Virus record (IMG/VR): IMGVR_UViG_3300007609_000014
Coordinates: 1 to 64,000 of that record
Length of the DNA stretch: 64,000 nt
From: a virus
Direction: 5' to 3' (one strand)
Numbering within the stretch: the first letter of the stretch is position 1; every line of letters starts with the position of its first letter. The position numbers were made by a program, and so were the translations under genes. Under the pieces are notes generated by a model. It worked only from the letters and a program-made list of their open reading frames with translations, did no database searches and was not told where the DNA came from. Below, one piece after another: positions 1 through 10,000 of the stretch.

Positions 1-190
1 ACTTGATTTTCTTAGCATCACGCAGTCGAGGTGAATGTTCCACTTCACCGTAACGATACACAGCACGAAATATTTCTGCCATTTGTCCGTTCATGTTCTT
101 GTATGAGATTAAGTCTTGCAGTTCTCTGGGGTTGTCGGGTAGTTCGTAATAGTTTGCGGTGCTTCCGTCACTTACAGATTTCTTTGCCAT
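1..190 (-). CDS. Small phage protein, C-terminus cut by window edge (DUF3310-like?)
   Basis: An ATG at 188-190 opens a frame that runs off the left edge with no stop, so only the first 63 residues are visible. The protein starts MAKKSVSDGSTANYYELP and continues with a helical stretch, ELQDLISYKNMNGQMAEIFR, followed by AVYRYG and LRDAKKIK. An aromatic/basic helix followed by a charged R-D-x-K-K helix resembles the small phage DUF3310 family, whose function is poorly known; this is a resemblance by eye. A good Shine-Dalgarno (AGGAG) lies 8 bases before the ATG. The gene has its own perfect sigma70-type promoter at 214-242, so it is probably expressed early, unlike the virion genes beside it. 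Confidence 0.72.
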   Translation of the reverse strand, partial: MAKKSVSDGSTANYYELPDNPRELQDLISYKNMNGQMAEIFRAVYRYGEVEHSPRLRDAKKIK

Positions 191-213
191 AATGTTCTTC
201 TCCTATAAGGTAC

Positions 214-242
214 ATTATAACAAGAGTTGTGGAGGGTGTCAA
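214..242 (-). promoter_or_regulatory. Perfect sigma70-type promoter
   Basis: Read on the minus strand, TTGACA (242-237) is separated by exactly 17 bases from TATAAT (219-214). This is the full consensus with ideal spacing. The -35 box overlaps the TGA stop (241-239) of the upstream neck-like gene. Transcription would start near 207 and run into the small gene starting at 190, whose Shine-Dalgarno lies between. It is expected to be read by unmodified host RNA polymerase early in infection. Confidence 0.85.
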
Positions 243-997
243 CCGATGGTGAAGCCGTATCCTACGCCGCCCGGCACTTGTGTCTTGACTTCTTCTTCCA
301 GCTTGTCCATTTCGGCTTGTGCTTCTGCTTTGAGCGCATCACCGTTAAGTGTGCTTCCGCCCTGAGGACCCGCTATAGTTGCAAACTTGCTGCGTGCTTC
401 GCCCAGCATGTATTTGCAACTGGCGAGCGTGTAATCCTTAAGCCACTGATTGGCAAGATAGTCACTGATAAGCTCTGAATCCGGACGGTAGTTGTACACA
501 TACATCATCAGCGTTTCCTCTGTTCTAGGACGCTGAAGCAGTGTGAGTTTTTTGGTTGTGCTGTTCCACTTGAACTCAATAAAGCTTCCAAACATTCTGC
601 CTACCAGTTCTTGGTATTGTGAGAACATATCGTAAGTTGCAATGCCACCTAGATTTGAGCTTGATAACAGATAGGTGTTTGTGTATGCTAGGTTAAAGGG
701 TTCGAAGATGCTTCCGCCGTCTCCTCCGCCTGTGCGTGATCCCACACTTCTGCGAAACAATTGACGCACTTCCATTACTTCTTTGGGCAAGGTATATTCG
801 TTTTGATCCTCTACCGTGGGCATAAACATATAGCTTTCTTCCACGGCATTGTCGCTTCTCTGTCTAAACCGTGTCAGTGCTTTGGTTAGTGCTGTTTCGT
901 AGTGTATAGGATCAAGCTCTACATCCACCATACCGCCGCCTAGGAATGTGTTTACATAATCGAATATTTCTTGCTTTTGGGTAACTAAATCGCTCAT
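239..997 (-). CDS. Neck/head-tail connector-like virion protein (gp13-like)
   Basis: A 252-aa protein starting MSDLVTQKQEIFDYVNTFLG. The order of elements matches the T4-like gp13 neck family: an N-terminal helix ending in a Leu-Gly turn, then a Val-Glu-Leu strand, an acidic/aromatic helix (ALTKALTRFRQRSDNAVEES), and a C-terminal K-F..-GPQGGSTLNGDAL segment followed by a charged helix (AEAQAEMDKLEEEV). The central region has a Gly-rich loop (SRTGGGDGG) and FGSFIEFKWN. gp13 binds the completed head so that gp14 and the tail can attach. The match is by motif order, so it could instead be a related minor structural protein. A GGAGAA Shine-Dalgarno precedes the ATG, and a late promoter box lies at 1014-1021. 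It is divergent from the gp14-like gene, whereas the two neck genes usually run in the same direction. Confidence 0.6.
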   Translation of the reverse strand: MSDLVTQKQEIFDYVNTFLGGGMVDVELDPIHYETALTKALTRFRQRSDNAVEESYMFMPTVEDQNEYTLPKEVMEVRQLFRRSVGSRTGGGDGGSIFEPFNLAYTNTYLLSSSNLGGIATYDMFSQYQELVGRMFGSFIEFKWNSTTKKLTLLQRPRTEETLMMYVYNYRPDSELISDYLANQWLKDYTLASCKYMLGEARSKFATIAGPQGGSTLNGDALKAEAQAEMDKLEEEVKTQVPGGVGYGFTIG

Positions 998-1013
998 ATT
1001 GTTCTCCGTATTG

Positions 1014-1021
1014 TATTTATT
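1014..1021 (-). promoter_or_regulatory. T4-type late promoter box
   Basis: The minus strand reads AATAAATA, an exact match to the NATAAATA late box of T4-like marine phages (T4: TATAAATA). It lies 16 bases upstream of the ATG at 997 of the neck-like gene, with a GGAGAA Shine-Dalgarno in between. Late boxes of this kind are read by RNA polymerase carrying the phage late sigma factor (gp55-type). Confidence 0.65.
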
Positions 1022-1027
1022 CGTTAC

Positions 1028-1035
1028 GATAAATA
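1028..1035 (+). promoter_or_regulatory. T4-type late promoter box
   Basis: The plus strand reads GATAAATA, matching NATAAATA. Transcription would begin about 6-7 bases later, near 1042, leaving a very short leader that carries the AGGAG at 1048-1052. It faces away from the box at 1014-1021, making a compact divergent late promoter for the gp13-like and gp14-like genes. Confidence 0.65.
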
Positions 1036-1047
1036 TGTTTAACCAAT

Positions 1048-1062
1048 AGGAGAACGGCTATT
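1048..1062 (+). promoter_or_regulatory. Shine-Dalgarno plus apparent AUU start of the gp14-like gene
   Basis: AGGAG (1048-1052) is followed by 7 bases and then ATT (1060-1062), after which the reading frame continues CCT CGT CTT. The frame is open from 1033, just after a TAA at 1030-1032, and contains no ATG, GTG or TTG before the ATG at 1132. The only other near-start is ACG at 1054, which is too close to the Shine-Dalgarno. The ATG at 1132 has no proper Shine-Dalgarno and would delete a conserved-looking N-terminus. AUU is a known rare start (Escherichia coli infC); an ATG-to-ATT change or sequencing error is the other reading. Confidence 0.55.
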
Positions 1063-2220
1063 CCTCGTCTTAGTTTATACAAGCCCGAACGCGGTAACGA
1101 TTACGAATTTCTAGACAAGCAAATCGAAGAGATGTTTGTGGTAGGTGGTACCGAAATCAATATTCACAAATATCTAGGAAGCAACAATCTATCCGACGAT
1201 GAAGCTGATGCAGTACAACCACAATACGATGCTGTGAAAGAAACCAATATTCAAGACTTGCTGTTCCTTGAAAACAGAGACAGAAAGTATGATCCGGATA
1301 TCTATAAAACCCGCGCCATTTACAACGTGCAAGATATAGATTTTGACCTGAGTGCGTTTGGATTGTTCTTGAGCAATGACACGCTGTTTATGACTGTGCA
1401 CATTCGCAACATTGTGAAAACACTGGGCAGAAAACCTCTCAGCGGTGATGTCATAGAACTTCCGCATTTGAAGGACGAATATGCCCTTAATGATTATTCA
1501 GTGGCACTAAAGCGTTTCTACGTGATAGAAGATGTAAACCGTGCCTCAGAAGGATTCAGCCATACTTGGTATCCGCATCTTTACAGGCTGAAACTGAAAC
1601 AGATTTACGACGGACAAGAATTCAAAGAAATACTGGACTTGCCAGCCGAAGAAGAAAATCCAGGCGGAGACACGCTGAGAGATTTGCTGTCAGTGTACGA
1701 CAAAGAAATGCAAATCAATGATGCTGTTATCAAACAGGGCGAAGCTGAAGCACCCCTCAGCGGATACGAAACAAACCATTTCTACACCGTGACTAGAACA
1801 GAAGACGGGCAGGTAGATTTGCGTCCTGCCACGGATACCGAAGTTGACAGCACAGGTGTAAACACTTCAGAAGTTGTTCCTCCTGCAAGACAGGGTTACA
1901 CGGGCTATCTGCTCAATTACGGTGACGGTGAAGCACCCAATGGGGCGGCGTTTGGAAGTGGCATACAGTTTCCACTGGACAACGAACGGGGTGATTATTT
2001 CATGCGCACTGACTTTTTGCCCAACAGGCTGTTTAGATATGACGGCGAGCGTTGGATTAAGGTAGAGGATTCTCTCAGAGAAACACTCACCAATAACAAC
2101 ACCAGAAGCACGCAGAAAGCAGGCTTTATCAACAACACCGCTACAAACAGCATAGGCGGTGAGACGGTACCAGAAAGACAAGCTCTAAGCAAAGCTCTTA
2201 GACCCAAGGCGGATAATTAA
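1060..2220 (+). CDS. gp14: Neck protein gp14-like (head completion)
   Basis: About 386 aa if translation begins at ATT 1060; 362 aa from the first ATG at 1132. The N-terminus PRLSLYKPERGNDYEFLDKQ, then EEMFVVGGTEINIHKYLG and LLFLENRDRKYDPDIY, is of the type found in gp14 neck proteins of marine T4-like phages. Next come FDLSAFGLFL, GDVIELPHLKDEYALNDY, and a C-terminal segment GDYFMRTDFLPNRLFRYDGE ending in RWIKVED. With gp13, gp14 closes the filled head and provides the tail attachment surface. It is longer than T4 gp14 (256 aa) because of a C-terminal extension. Its TAA shares one base with the gp15-like ATG (TAATG), which suggests coupled translation. The start is the odd feature and is discussed separately. 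Confidence 0.8.
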   Translation: MPRLSLYKPERGNDYEFLDKQIEEMFVVGGTEINIHKYLGSNNLSDDEADAVQPQYDAVKETNIQDLLFLENRDRKYDPDIYKTRAIYNVQDIDFDLSAFGLFLSNDTLFMTVHIRNIVKTLGRKPLSGDVIELPHLKDEYALNDYSVALKRFYVIEDVNRASEGFSHTWYPHLYRLKLKQIYDGQEFKEILDLPAEEENPGGDTLRDLLSVYDKEMQINDAVIKQGEAEAPLSGYETNHFYTVTRTEDGQVDLRPATDTEVDSTGVNTSEVVPPARQGYTGYLLNYGDGEAPNGAAFGSGIQFPLDNERGDYFMRTDFLPNRLFRYDGERWIKVEDSLRETLTNNNTRSTQKAGFINNTATNSIGGETVPERQALSKALRPKADN

Positions 2221-3641
2221 TGGAATTTTTTTACGACGGGCAAATACGCAGATATGTCACGCAGTTAATGAGACTGCTCAGTAACTTTCCTGTGAGATAC
2301 GGTGATGGCTCCGTCAAAGCTATTCCGGTAGTGTACGGTGATATTACACGTCAGGTTGCAAACATTATTCGTGACAACTCAGAAAACAAACTGCCCAGCG
2401 CACCTAGAATGGCTGTGTATCTCACAGGACTGGAGCAGGACAGAGATCGCACACAAGATGCCACGTTCATCAACAAGCTGAACATCAAAGAACGTGCTTA
2501 CGACGAAGATGGTGAAGAGTATCTTAATGTTCAAGGTAAGAATTATACTGTAGAAAGATTGATGCCAACACCTTATTTGCTTAAGGCAAACGTTGACATA
2601 TGGACGTCTAATACCGATCAAAAGCTTCAGGTAATTGAGCAGATAGGTGTATGGTTTAATCCAACTCTGGAGCTGCAAACAACAGATAATTTTGTGGATT
2701 GGACCAGCATTACCACACTGGAATTGGAAAACATAAACTGGAGCAACAGAACTATTCCCGTAGGCGTGGACTCAGAAATAGATGTTGCTACATTGAGCTT
2801 CAACATTCCTATATACATATCTCCGCCCGCAAAAGTCAAGAAGCTGGGCGTTATCACAAACATTATTACCAGTATGTTCAATGAAGACATTGGTGACATA
2901 GAAACTGGTGTTTCTAGACCCATAACAAACGCATACGATGATGCAATATCTCCAGGTGTAACAGAAAATCAATTTGGTAGAAAGTCTGTGACAGAAAGCA
3001 CAGACCAAATGGCGAACGTAAACTACCTCAATTATGGAGCGTACATAGACGGCACAACTGCACAAATTATACACAGAGGTGCAGTGGGCAGTGTTAACTG
3101 GAGAGACGTTCTAGAAAGCCTGCCAGGACAGTATATTGCGGATATCAGCAGAATATTTTTAGAAAACAAAGATTCAGATGCTGTGGTTACAGGTTCAATC
3201 AGTCTTAATCCACTAGATGAAAGCAAGCTCAGCATAAACTGGGATTCAGACAGCTTTCCTCAGGACAGCATTATATCAGGTCCTACAGGTGACAAAACCA
3301 CAATCGACTATATTATTGATCCTCAAAAATTCAATCCTACCACAGTAAAGCAGGCAGGCACACGACTGTTGTTGTTGGATGATGTTGGCAACGAACTTGC
3401 CACAGAAGGAGCCGCCGCTTGGAAAAACACGGACGGTACACGCTTTGTTGCAAGTGCAAATGATATTGTAGAATGGGACGGTGCACAGTGGCACATTGTG
3501 TTTGACAGCAGTGAAACTTCTGCAGTGACATATGTTACCAATTTGAATACCAGTGTGCAATACCGTTATGCGGACGGTGACTGGCTGTTGAGCATAGACG
3601 GCGAGTATCCAGTTGGCACCTGGCGCATCAGCTTAGATTAA
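2220..3641 (+). CDS. gp15: Tail sheath stabiliser/completion protein gp15-like
   Basis: A 473-aa protein. Its start, MEFFYDGQIRRYVTQLMRLL, matches the N-terminus of T4 gp15 (aromatic-Tyr-Asp-Gly-x-x-Arg-Arg-Tyr). The first 240 or so residues carry the gp15 fold signature: IPVVYGDITRQ, a PRMAVYLTGL strand, then LKANVDIWTSNTDQKLQVIE and PIYISPPAKVKK near residue 200. gp15 forms the hexameric cap that joins the contractile tail to the neck. T4 gp15 is 272 aa. The extra C-terminal half contains a DIVEWDGAQWHIVF module near its end, similar in style to the YDGERWIKV stretch at the gp14 C-terminus. It sits directly after gp14 with a one-base overlap, as expected for a neck/tail-completion operon. 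Confidence 0.85.
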   Translation: MEFFYDGQIRRYVTQLMRLLSNFPVRYGDGSVKAIPVVYGDITRQVANIIRDNSENKLPSAPRMAVYLTGLEQDRDRTQDATFINKLNIKERAYDEDGEEYLNVQGKNYTVERLMPTPYLLKANVDIWTSNTDQKLQVIEQIGVWFNPTLELQTTDNFVDWTSITTLELENINWSNRTIPVGVDSEIDVATLSFNIPIYISPPAKVKKLGVITNIITSMFNEDIGDIETGVSRPITNAYDDAISPGVTENQFGRKSVTESTDQMANVNYLNYGAYIDGTTAQIIHRGAVGSVNWRDVLESLPGQYIADISRIFLENKDSDAVVTGSISLNPLDESKLSINWDSDSFPQDSIISGPTGDKTTIDYIIDPQKFNPTTVKQAGTRLLLLDDVGNELATEGAAAWKNTDGTRFVASANDIVEWDGAQWHIVFDSSETSAVTYVTNLNTSVQYRYADGDWLLSIDGEYPVGTWRISLD

Positions 3642-3651
3642 TAATTACTGT

Positions 3652-4086
3652 ATGAGCGAGCTAATTGTGTGCAGTGGCGCACTGTTTTATACCCTTGATA
3701 CTAGGCGATTTCTAATGCTGTATAGAAAAAACGGCAAGCGCAGTAACCAATGGGGACTTGTGGGCGGTACTAACAAAGAGTCAGAAACTCCCTGGGAAGG
3801 GCTTCAAAGAGAAATCACAGAAGAAATAGGCGAGCTTCCTGAGATTGTGAAAACAATTCCTTTAGAAACATTTATTTCCAGCGATGAAAAGTTTCAATTT
3901 CACACTTATCTCTGTCTTATTGGAGAAGAATTTATTCCTTTGCTAAACTCAGAACACGACGGATATGCCTGGGTAGGGATGAATAATTGGCCTAAGCCTT
4001 TGCATCAGGGTTTGCGCAATACTCTCAATGCAAAGACTAACAAAATAAAGCTGGCAACCATAGAAGAAATGGCTGATTTATTTTAG
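3652..4086 (+). CDS. Nudix hydrolase
   Basis: A 144-aa protein with a complete Nudix box, G-x5-E-x7-R-E-x-x-E-E-x-G: GGTNKESETPWEGLQ, then REITEEIGE (about residues 38-61). The REITEE glutamates bind the catalytic metal. The family hydrolyses nucleoside diphosphates linked to another group, such as oxidised dNTPs, dinucleoside polyphosphates, NADH or RNA caps; the substrate cannot be read from sequence. The gene is 10 bases after the gp15-like stop and has no visible Shine-Dalgarno, so it may rely on reinitiation from gp15. It is a metabolic-type gene in a late structural operon. Its TAG is only two bases from the TAG of the opposing 4681-aa gene. Confidence 0.9.
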   Translation: MSELIVCSGALFYTLDTRRFLMLYRKNGKRSNQWGLVGGTNKESETPWEGLQREITEEIGELPEIVKTIPLETFISSDEKFQFHTYLCLIGEEFIPLLNSEHDGYAWVGMNNWPKPLHQGLRNTLNAKTNKIKLATIEEMADLF

Positions 4087-4088
4087 AC

Positions 4089-7000
4089 CTAGTCAGTTCT
4101 TCTCCAAAGAGTTAGAGTTTCTACATCAACAGTTGTTGATAACAATGTTAATGATCCAGTAGAAGAATTCCTAGTATCAGTAATTGAACCCATATTTTCC
4201 CAAGTGTTTATGACATCAGGAGGATTACCGTCCGTTGTTATGTCATATGTTCCTTTCTTGGTTTCATGAATTCTCTGCCTAATATACTGTGCAATTGCAT
4301 TTATATCAGCAGATGCATACAGAGTGATTGTGTCATTTTCTAATTTTACAGGTTGCGGATAAGTCCCTTTGTCTTCCTGGGCCACCTTGCGCAATAATTT
4401 ATAGTTGTTTTGTGTTTGATCTAAGGTGTTTGTTATCTGCTGTGCAGTATAGGACGTAATATTGTTTAGATCCCAAGTCCAATTCGTTCTGCTGTTAAAT
4501 TCTTGAGTTTGAAAGAAAGGATCAGATGTCGAAAAGCTAGGATTGCCAGTATCTCCTTCGTTAAACACCAAGTAAATCGACGATGTATCGGCAAAATCAT
4601 ATAGTTCTCCCTTCCAAACATGTTCTTTTGATCCATTTGCAAATTCCTGTACTCCTCTGGCACTTGCCGTTTTCATACTTTGGTATGGAGAATTAAAATC
4701 AGGAAAATATGTCGGAGCCGAATTATTAGTAATATTTCCACTAGAGTCTATATTAAATTTTATATATCCATGACGCTCGTTTAATCCGTATGCACGAACA
4801 GCAACTGATACGACAAATTCTACTTCTGTATTTTCAAAATATAACGAATCGTTTACCTCATAACTTGCGCCGGTTGAACCGACGGGCACAGATTGACTGT
4901 CTACTACTGCTGTATCTATTAAAGTCAACGTGTTTGTTATAAGATTTATATCATAGGTCCTTACAGTGACTCCTATAGGCGTATCTTGGAAATTTGTTAT
5001 CTCTTGTACTGATACAAGAATATTTTGGTCGATCCACATAGTATGTTTAGTACCTGATCCTGAGTTTGGATCGTCTACATCTACAAAATTACCAACCTGA
5101 ACAGTACCCACAAAATCGGTACCATCTGAATTAAAGTCTACGTTTGATATATCTTCGGTTGGATCACTTCCTATCCTAAATGTATCGCCGATATCTGCCA
5201 CAGTTTCCCAGGTACCGGGTCCTGGAGATTCATTAAATTCTACAAGTTTATATGTGTTAGGTCCAGGACTTGATGTTCCGGCACCTAGCATTAGTTCTAT
5301 TGCAATATCTGCAATGTCTTCAAATAATGATCTTCCTGTAGAGCTAGGCTGTAGTGATACTTCTGAGCCGTTCACTGAATATTCAAGCAGATCCGGAGGG
5401 GTGCTAGGCAAGGCAGTGTACTCTTCTTGATCTACAAAATAAAACGGAGTTGAACTTTCTATGACAGCTTGTTCTGTCACAGGATCAAAATCAGTATCTT
5501 CGAATGTATCAAGCAGAGTATTTGTGACACCAGCATCGTCGGTTACTTCTAAATTTCCAGTTTGTTGATTTTGGGTTGCTAGATGCTCTAGCACGTCATA
5601 GGCTAAATTGTTTATTTCTGCAGGTGTCATTGGACGAATTGCAAAGGCGCCTTCTACTAGATTATATTGATATATGTCTCGGCCTTCACTGAAGTAAATT
5701 ATTTTTCTTGAAAAGTCAATATCAAAGAATTTGTTCCTTGTAGTCTGAGTCACTTCGCTTGGAATATCTATTACTTCGTTGTTGTATTCTGCACTTGATA
5801 AATCAAATGGTATAGATAACACATATTGATAAAATTTCAAATCAGTTGAATCAGCCAAGTATAATCTGTTTCCTACCGCATTCATTAGCATGGAAGTTGC
5901 GTTGATTCCGAGCGGAGTACCAAACTGATCAACTCGTAAATCACTGTAATTCAGTATTTTTGACAACACTGCTGTTTGGATTTGGTATGGTACTGATAAA
6001 GTGTATGCATATACTTGCTGATCAAGTGTGTCATTATTCAGTATGAACATTAAACTGCCAGTGTCGTTAAACTGGATATCAAATGGAGCGGGATTGGTTG
6101 TAACTAATGACAAATCAAATGATGCTACGAATGTAGCTGTGCTAACATCATTTGCAGAGGATAGCGCATATTGGTGAACTTGGTTAGATGCAGTGCCGAC
6201 TACAAACATCAGTGAGCCGGACGGATCAAATTCAAGACTGGTCGGCGCAGTTTCCTGACTGCTAACATCGAAGGTTTTGTCGGTTGCAATTGCAGTTGAT
6301 ATATCAAAAGCAGTTCCGAGCTCTAGTTGGACTATGCTGATCGAATTTTCGTCAATAATATTAACATGTTTTCCAGTACTATCTAGTCTAAATCCAAAGG
6401 AAGTAGCAAACCCGTTGTAGAGTTCAACAGTGCTGTTATTATATGCTATTTTTGAGCTAGTGTCTTGTAGATCTGTTTGACAAATAGTGTTAGATGAAGC
6501 TGTTAGCGACCTAAGATAAAATAATTTACTCTGATTTGAGTTCACAACAATATCGTAAATAGTTTTATTATCTGACTCAGTATACATATTAATTTTATAC
6601 AAATTTGCTGTTTCTATCTCAAAAGGTTGATTTAAAGGAATTCCTGCAATTCCTCTATTGAAATGTACATATAACATTGTGCCAGATTCATTGAAATCAA
6701 TTGAATTTGGTTTAAGGATTAGGGGATCTAAATCTGGTAAAGTGATGGATGCGTCTGAATCCCCTCTATTTTGTACGTCATATGGTGACGGTAAATTATA
6801 TTGAGAAACCCTTGCTTCAAATTCACCGGTGAAAAAATTGTAGTTGCCTATATATAATTTTGTACCGTCGTTGTTAAATTTGAAACTTGCCCAAGCCACA
6901 GGTGACGTGGTTGTAAATATAGTACTTGTATTCATATCTGTTGTTGATGAAATATCATAGGCAGAAGAAAGTGTAAGAGTATAAATGAATGCAGACCCAA

Positions 7001-10000
7001 ATTCGATGCCTTCTAATACAAATAATTTAGTTCCGTCTGCAGAGAATTCCATATCGAACAGTCCTGAGGTAGAGGTATTCGAGCTAATTTTATATGTTTC
7101 TCCGGTGTACCTTGCTGTGTCAATATCAAATGGTGTGACTAAATCGTAAGCATAAATGTCTTTTCCCGTAGTCTTTGTATCTGCTACGTAAAGTTTAGTA
7201 CCATCCGGTTTTAATGTAAGTGTAAAAGCGCTGTTGTCGCCAGTAAATAAGTAAACAGGGTCAGTAAAGTCTAAACTCCAATCAGGAGATTTGTATTGAT
7301 AAACTTCATTACCGTCAGCAACATAAAAATCATTGTTGAAAAAAGTAAGGCCTCTTGGTATATTTGTATTTTCAGTGCGCCCGTACGGTATACCGACCTC
7401 TACCATGGTTGTGATATCATATGCAGGATTAAGAGCAAATCTATGTATAAGCTCTGAAGTTGAGTCAAAATAGTAAAGCTCGGTTCCTGATGCGTTAAAC
7501 TGAATATCAGCAGGATTGGTAGTAATTCCTAACGCCCCAAGATCTACGTTAATACCGCTATAAATTGCACTTGATATATCGTATCCATTAGATAACTCAT
7601 ACTGATATATTGTATCCGAGGAACCGTCTAAGATAAACATTTTTGTTCCGGTATTATTGAATAACACAGCTACCGGAAGTGTTCCTGGTGTAATATTAAA
7701 AATTACTCCAGTTTCTGATGCCGTGGATATATCATAGGCAGTTGTCAAAGTTAGTTCATAAAGTCTGTCATTAGTAATATATGAGCCTACTATTAACTTT
7801 GTGCCGTCTGAGTTCCATGACATAAATTTAGGAGTGAAACTTAGGCTAAACTGCTTACTGGCTGTTAAGGCAGTTGTGATATCTGCCGGAGTACTAAGTG
7901 TATATTGATCTATGGTGTCATTAACATCATTAATTGCAATCATTTCGCTACCAGTGCTGTTAAATAAAACTTTGTCTGTGCTTATATCCGACCATACATT
8001 AAAAACTGCTTCATCGTACGAAGGATATATCTGTGAGCTTATATCATACGTTTCAATTATATCATAGATATCATGTCCTCCGATCACAAAGTTTCCTGTG
8101 ATTGTTACAGTGTTAGCATATGTTCTAATTATAGTACCCTCACCTGCATTTCTTTGAGGTCTTACTTGTTCTGTCCAAGTAGAACCACTTCTTGTGAACA
8201 CATTTATTATATCATCATACCCGATTACTACGGTATCACCTGATATTGCAATTGAATCAATGCCTGAAAGCGGTGCACCATCCGCCTCCGGAAGTTCGGC
8301 TTGTGGAGTCCACGATTCACCTCCGTCATCTGTTACAAATACTGTAGCAACAGAAGAACCAACTACTATTGTATTTCCGCTTATTGCCGGGTGAGCAGTT
8401 GTTCCGGTTGGAGGTTGTAGCTGTTGTTGAAGCGTCCATGTAATACCGTTATCTGATGTAGTATATACGTTGCCCGAGTCGCTTACTATGATGTTATTAT
8501 CTATAGCAATATCACTCCCCCCACCTGCTTCTATTATTTGGCGTTCAGTCCAAGTAGTCCCTGATCTGGTGAATACATAAAACCTACCTGTATTTGTGCT
8601 AACTACCAAAGTATCGCCAGATAACGCTACTCCCGAGCCAAATCCATTAGAATCAGGATCTGTCAAGTCACTTGGTATTAAACGAGTTTGAAAATTCCAC
8701 GACGCACCTCCGTCTGAGGAAGTCTGAATTTGAACTGCTCCTTTGTAGGCATCTTGATTTCCGCTGTTATCCCACCCGGGCTCTCCTGCAACTATTGTGT
8801 CGCCTGATATTGCTACCGAAGTTCCCGTGAAGGTCTCACGGGAAGTACCAATAAATTTGTCGGTGTAGGTCCAAGTAGAATTTATGTTTTGAAAAATATA
8901 GACTGCTCCGGACTGGATTGAAATAGCAAACTCTTCAGGAGCGCCGACCACTAATGTGTTACCGTCTGCTGCAAGTGCTTGGCCAAAAGTGTTCGCATTA
9001 GGATCGAAATCCAGGCCGTAAATGCTTTGTTTGACAATCAAGGAATACGGAGCTGGCAATGTATACTGATATGTGGTATGAGTGTTTTTGCCAAGAAGGT
9101 ACATTTTAGTGCCATCGTTGTTGAAGTTTACATCTACTGCAACATCTTCATCAAATCCATACTCAAGAAAATTACCAGTAGTTCGAATATCACCGGGCGT
9201 AGATAGATCGAAATAGTATATAGCACTTGCTCTAACACCGTGACGATCAGATCCAAGTACAAATAATCTGCTAGCGTCTGGGTTCAAAGCTATTGATCTT
9301 AGATTAGTAAAATTGCTAAAATCTGCAAAGTAGTTATTGTCATTAACTGAACCTAATGAATAATTACTTGTGGCGAATTGATAAACTGTATCAGTGTTAC
9401 CTCCAACTATAAATAATCTAGTTCCGAATCGAGCGAATTTTGCATGTTTAGGATCGGAATCTTTGAGGCTAAAGTTATATGATAACCCATCATAGGATGG
9501 GTTGGACAAATCATATGGTGTGCTTAAACTAAACTGAAACAGTACGTCATTGTTATACATGTATATCTTGGTGCCGTCGCCATTAAATTCGAACGCATCA
9601 ATGCCCGAACCTCCATAGATTGTGGTACCAATTTTGCCATCCCAAACTACAAAGTCATAGGATGCGGTGGTTATATCGTAAGGAGTTGTTAAGCTATATT
9701 GATAGATGCCTGTAGGGTGTTGAAATGACGAAGCAAACATCTTAGTGCCGTCGTTAGAAAATCTAAGGCAGTTCGGGAGTTCGGCTTGTCCCTTTAAATC
9801 TGGAGACACAGAACCATCATAATAAATGCTAGAAAAATTTCTAGTGCTTTCAATTTCAGCTGGTAATATTTCCTTTAAAGTTATTACATTAACAGTATCA
9901 CCGGGATCTTTAAATAAAAGAGATTTTACACGATAGTTGCCATCTGTAGGATCTGGTTCAACTGGTACATAAGATCTTCCTTGTAACTGAGCACTTGATA

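Noticed and set aside
1132-1134. ATG 1132 as the start of the gp14-like gene
   Set aside because: It lacks a spaced Shine-Dalgarno and would remove a conserved-looking N-terminus that sits directly behind a good ribosome site; kept only as the fallback start.
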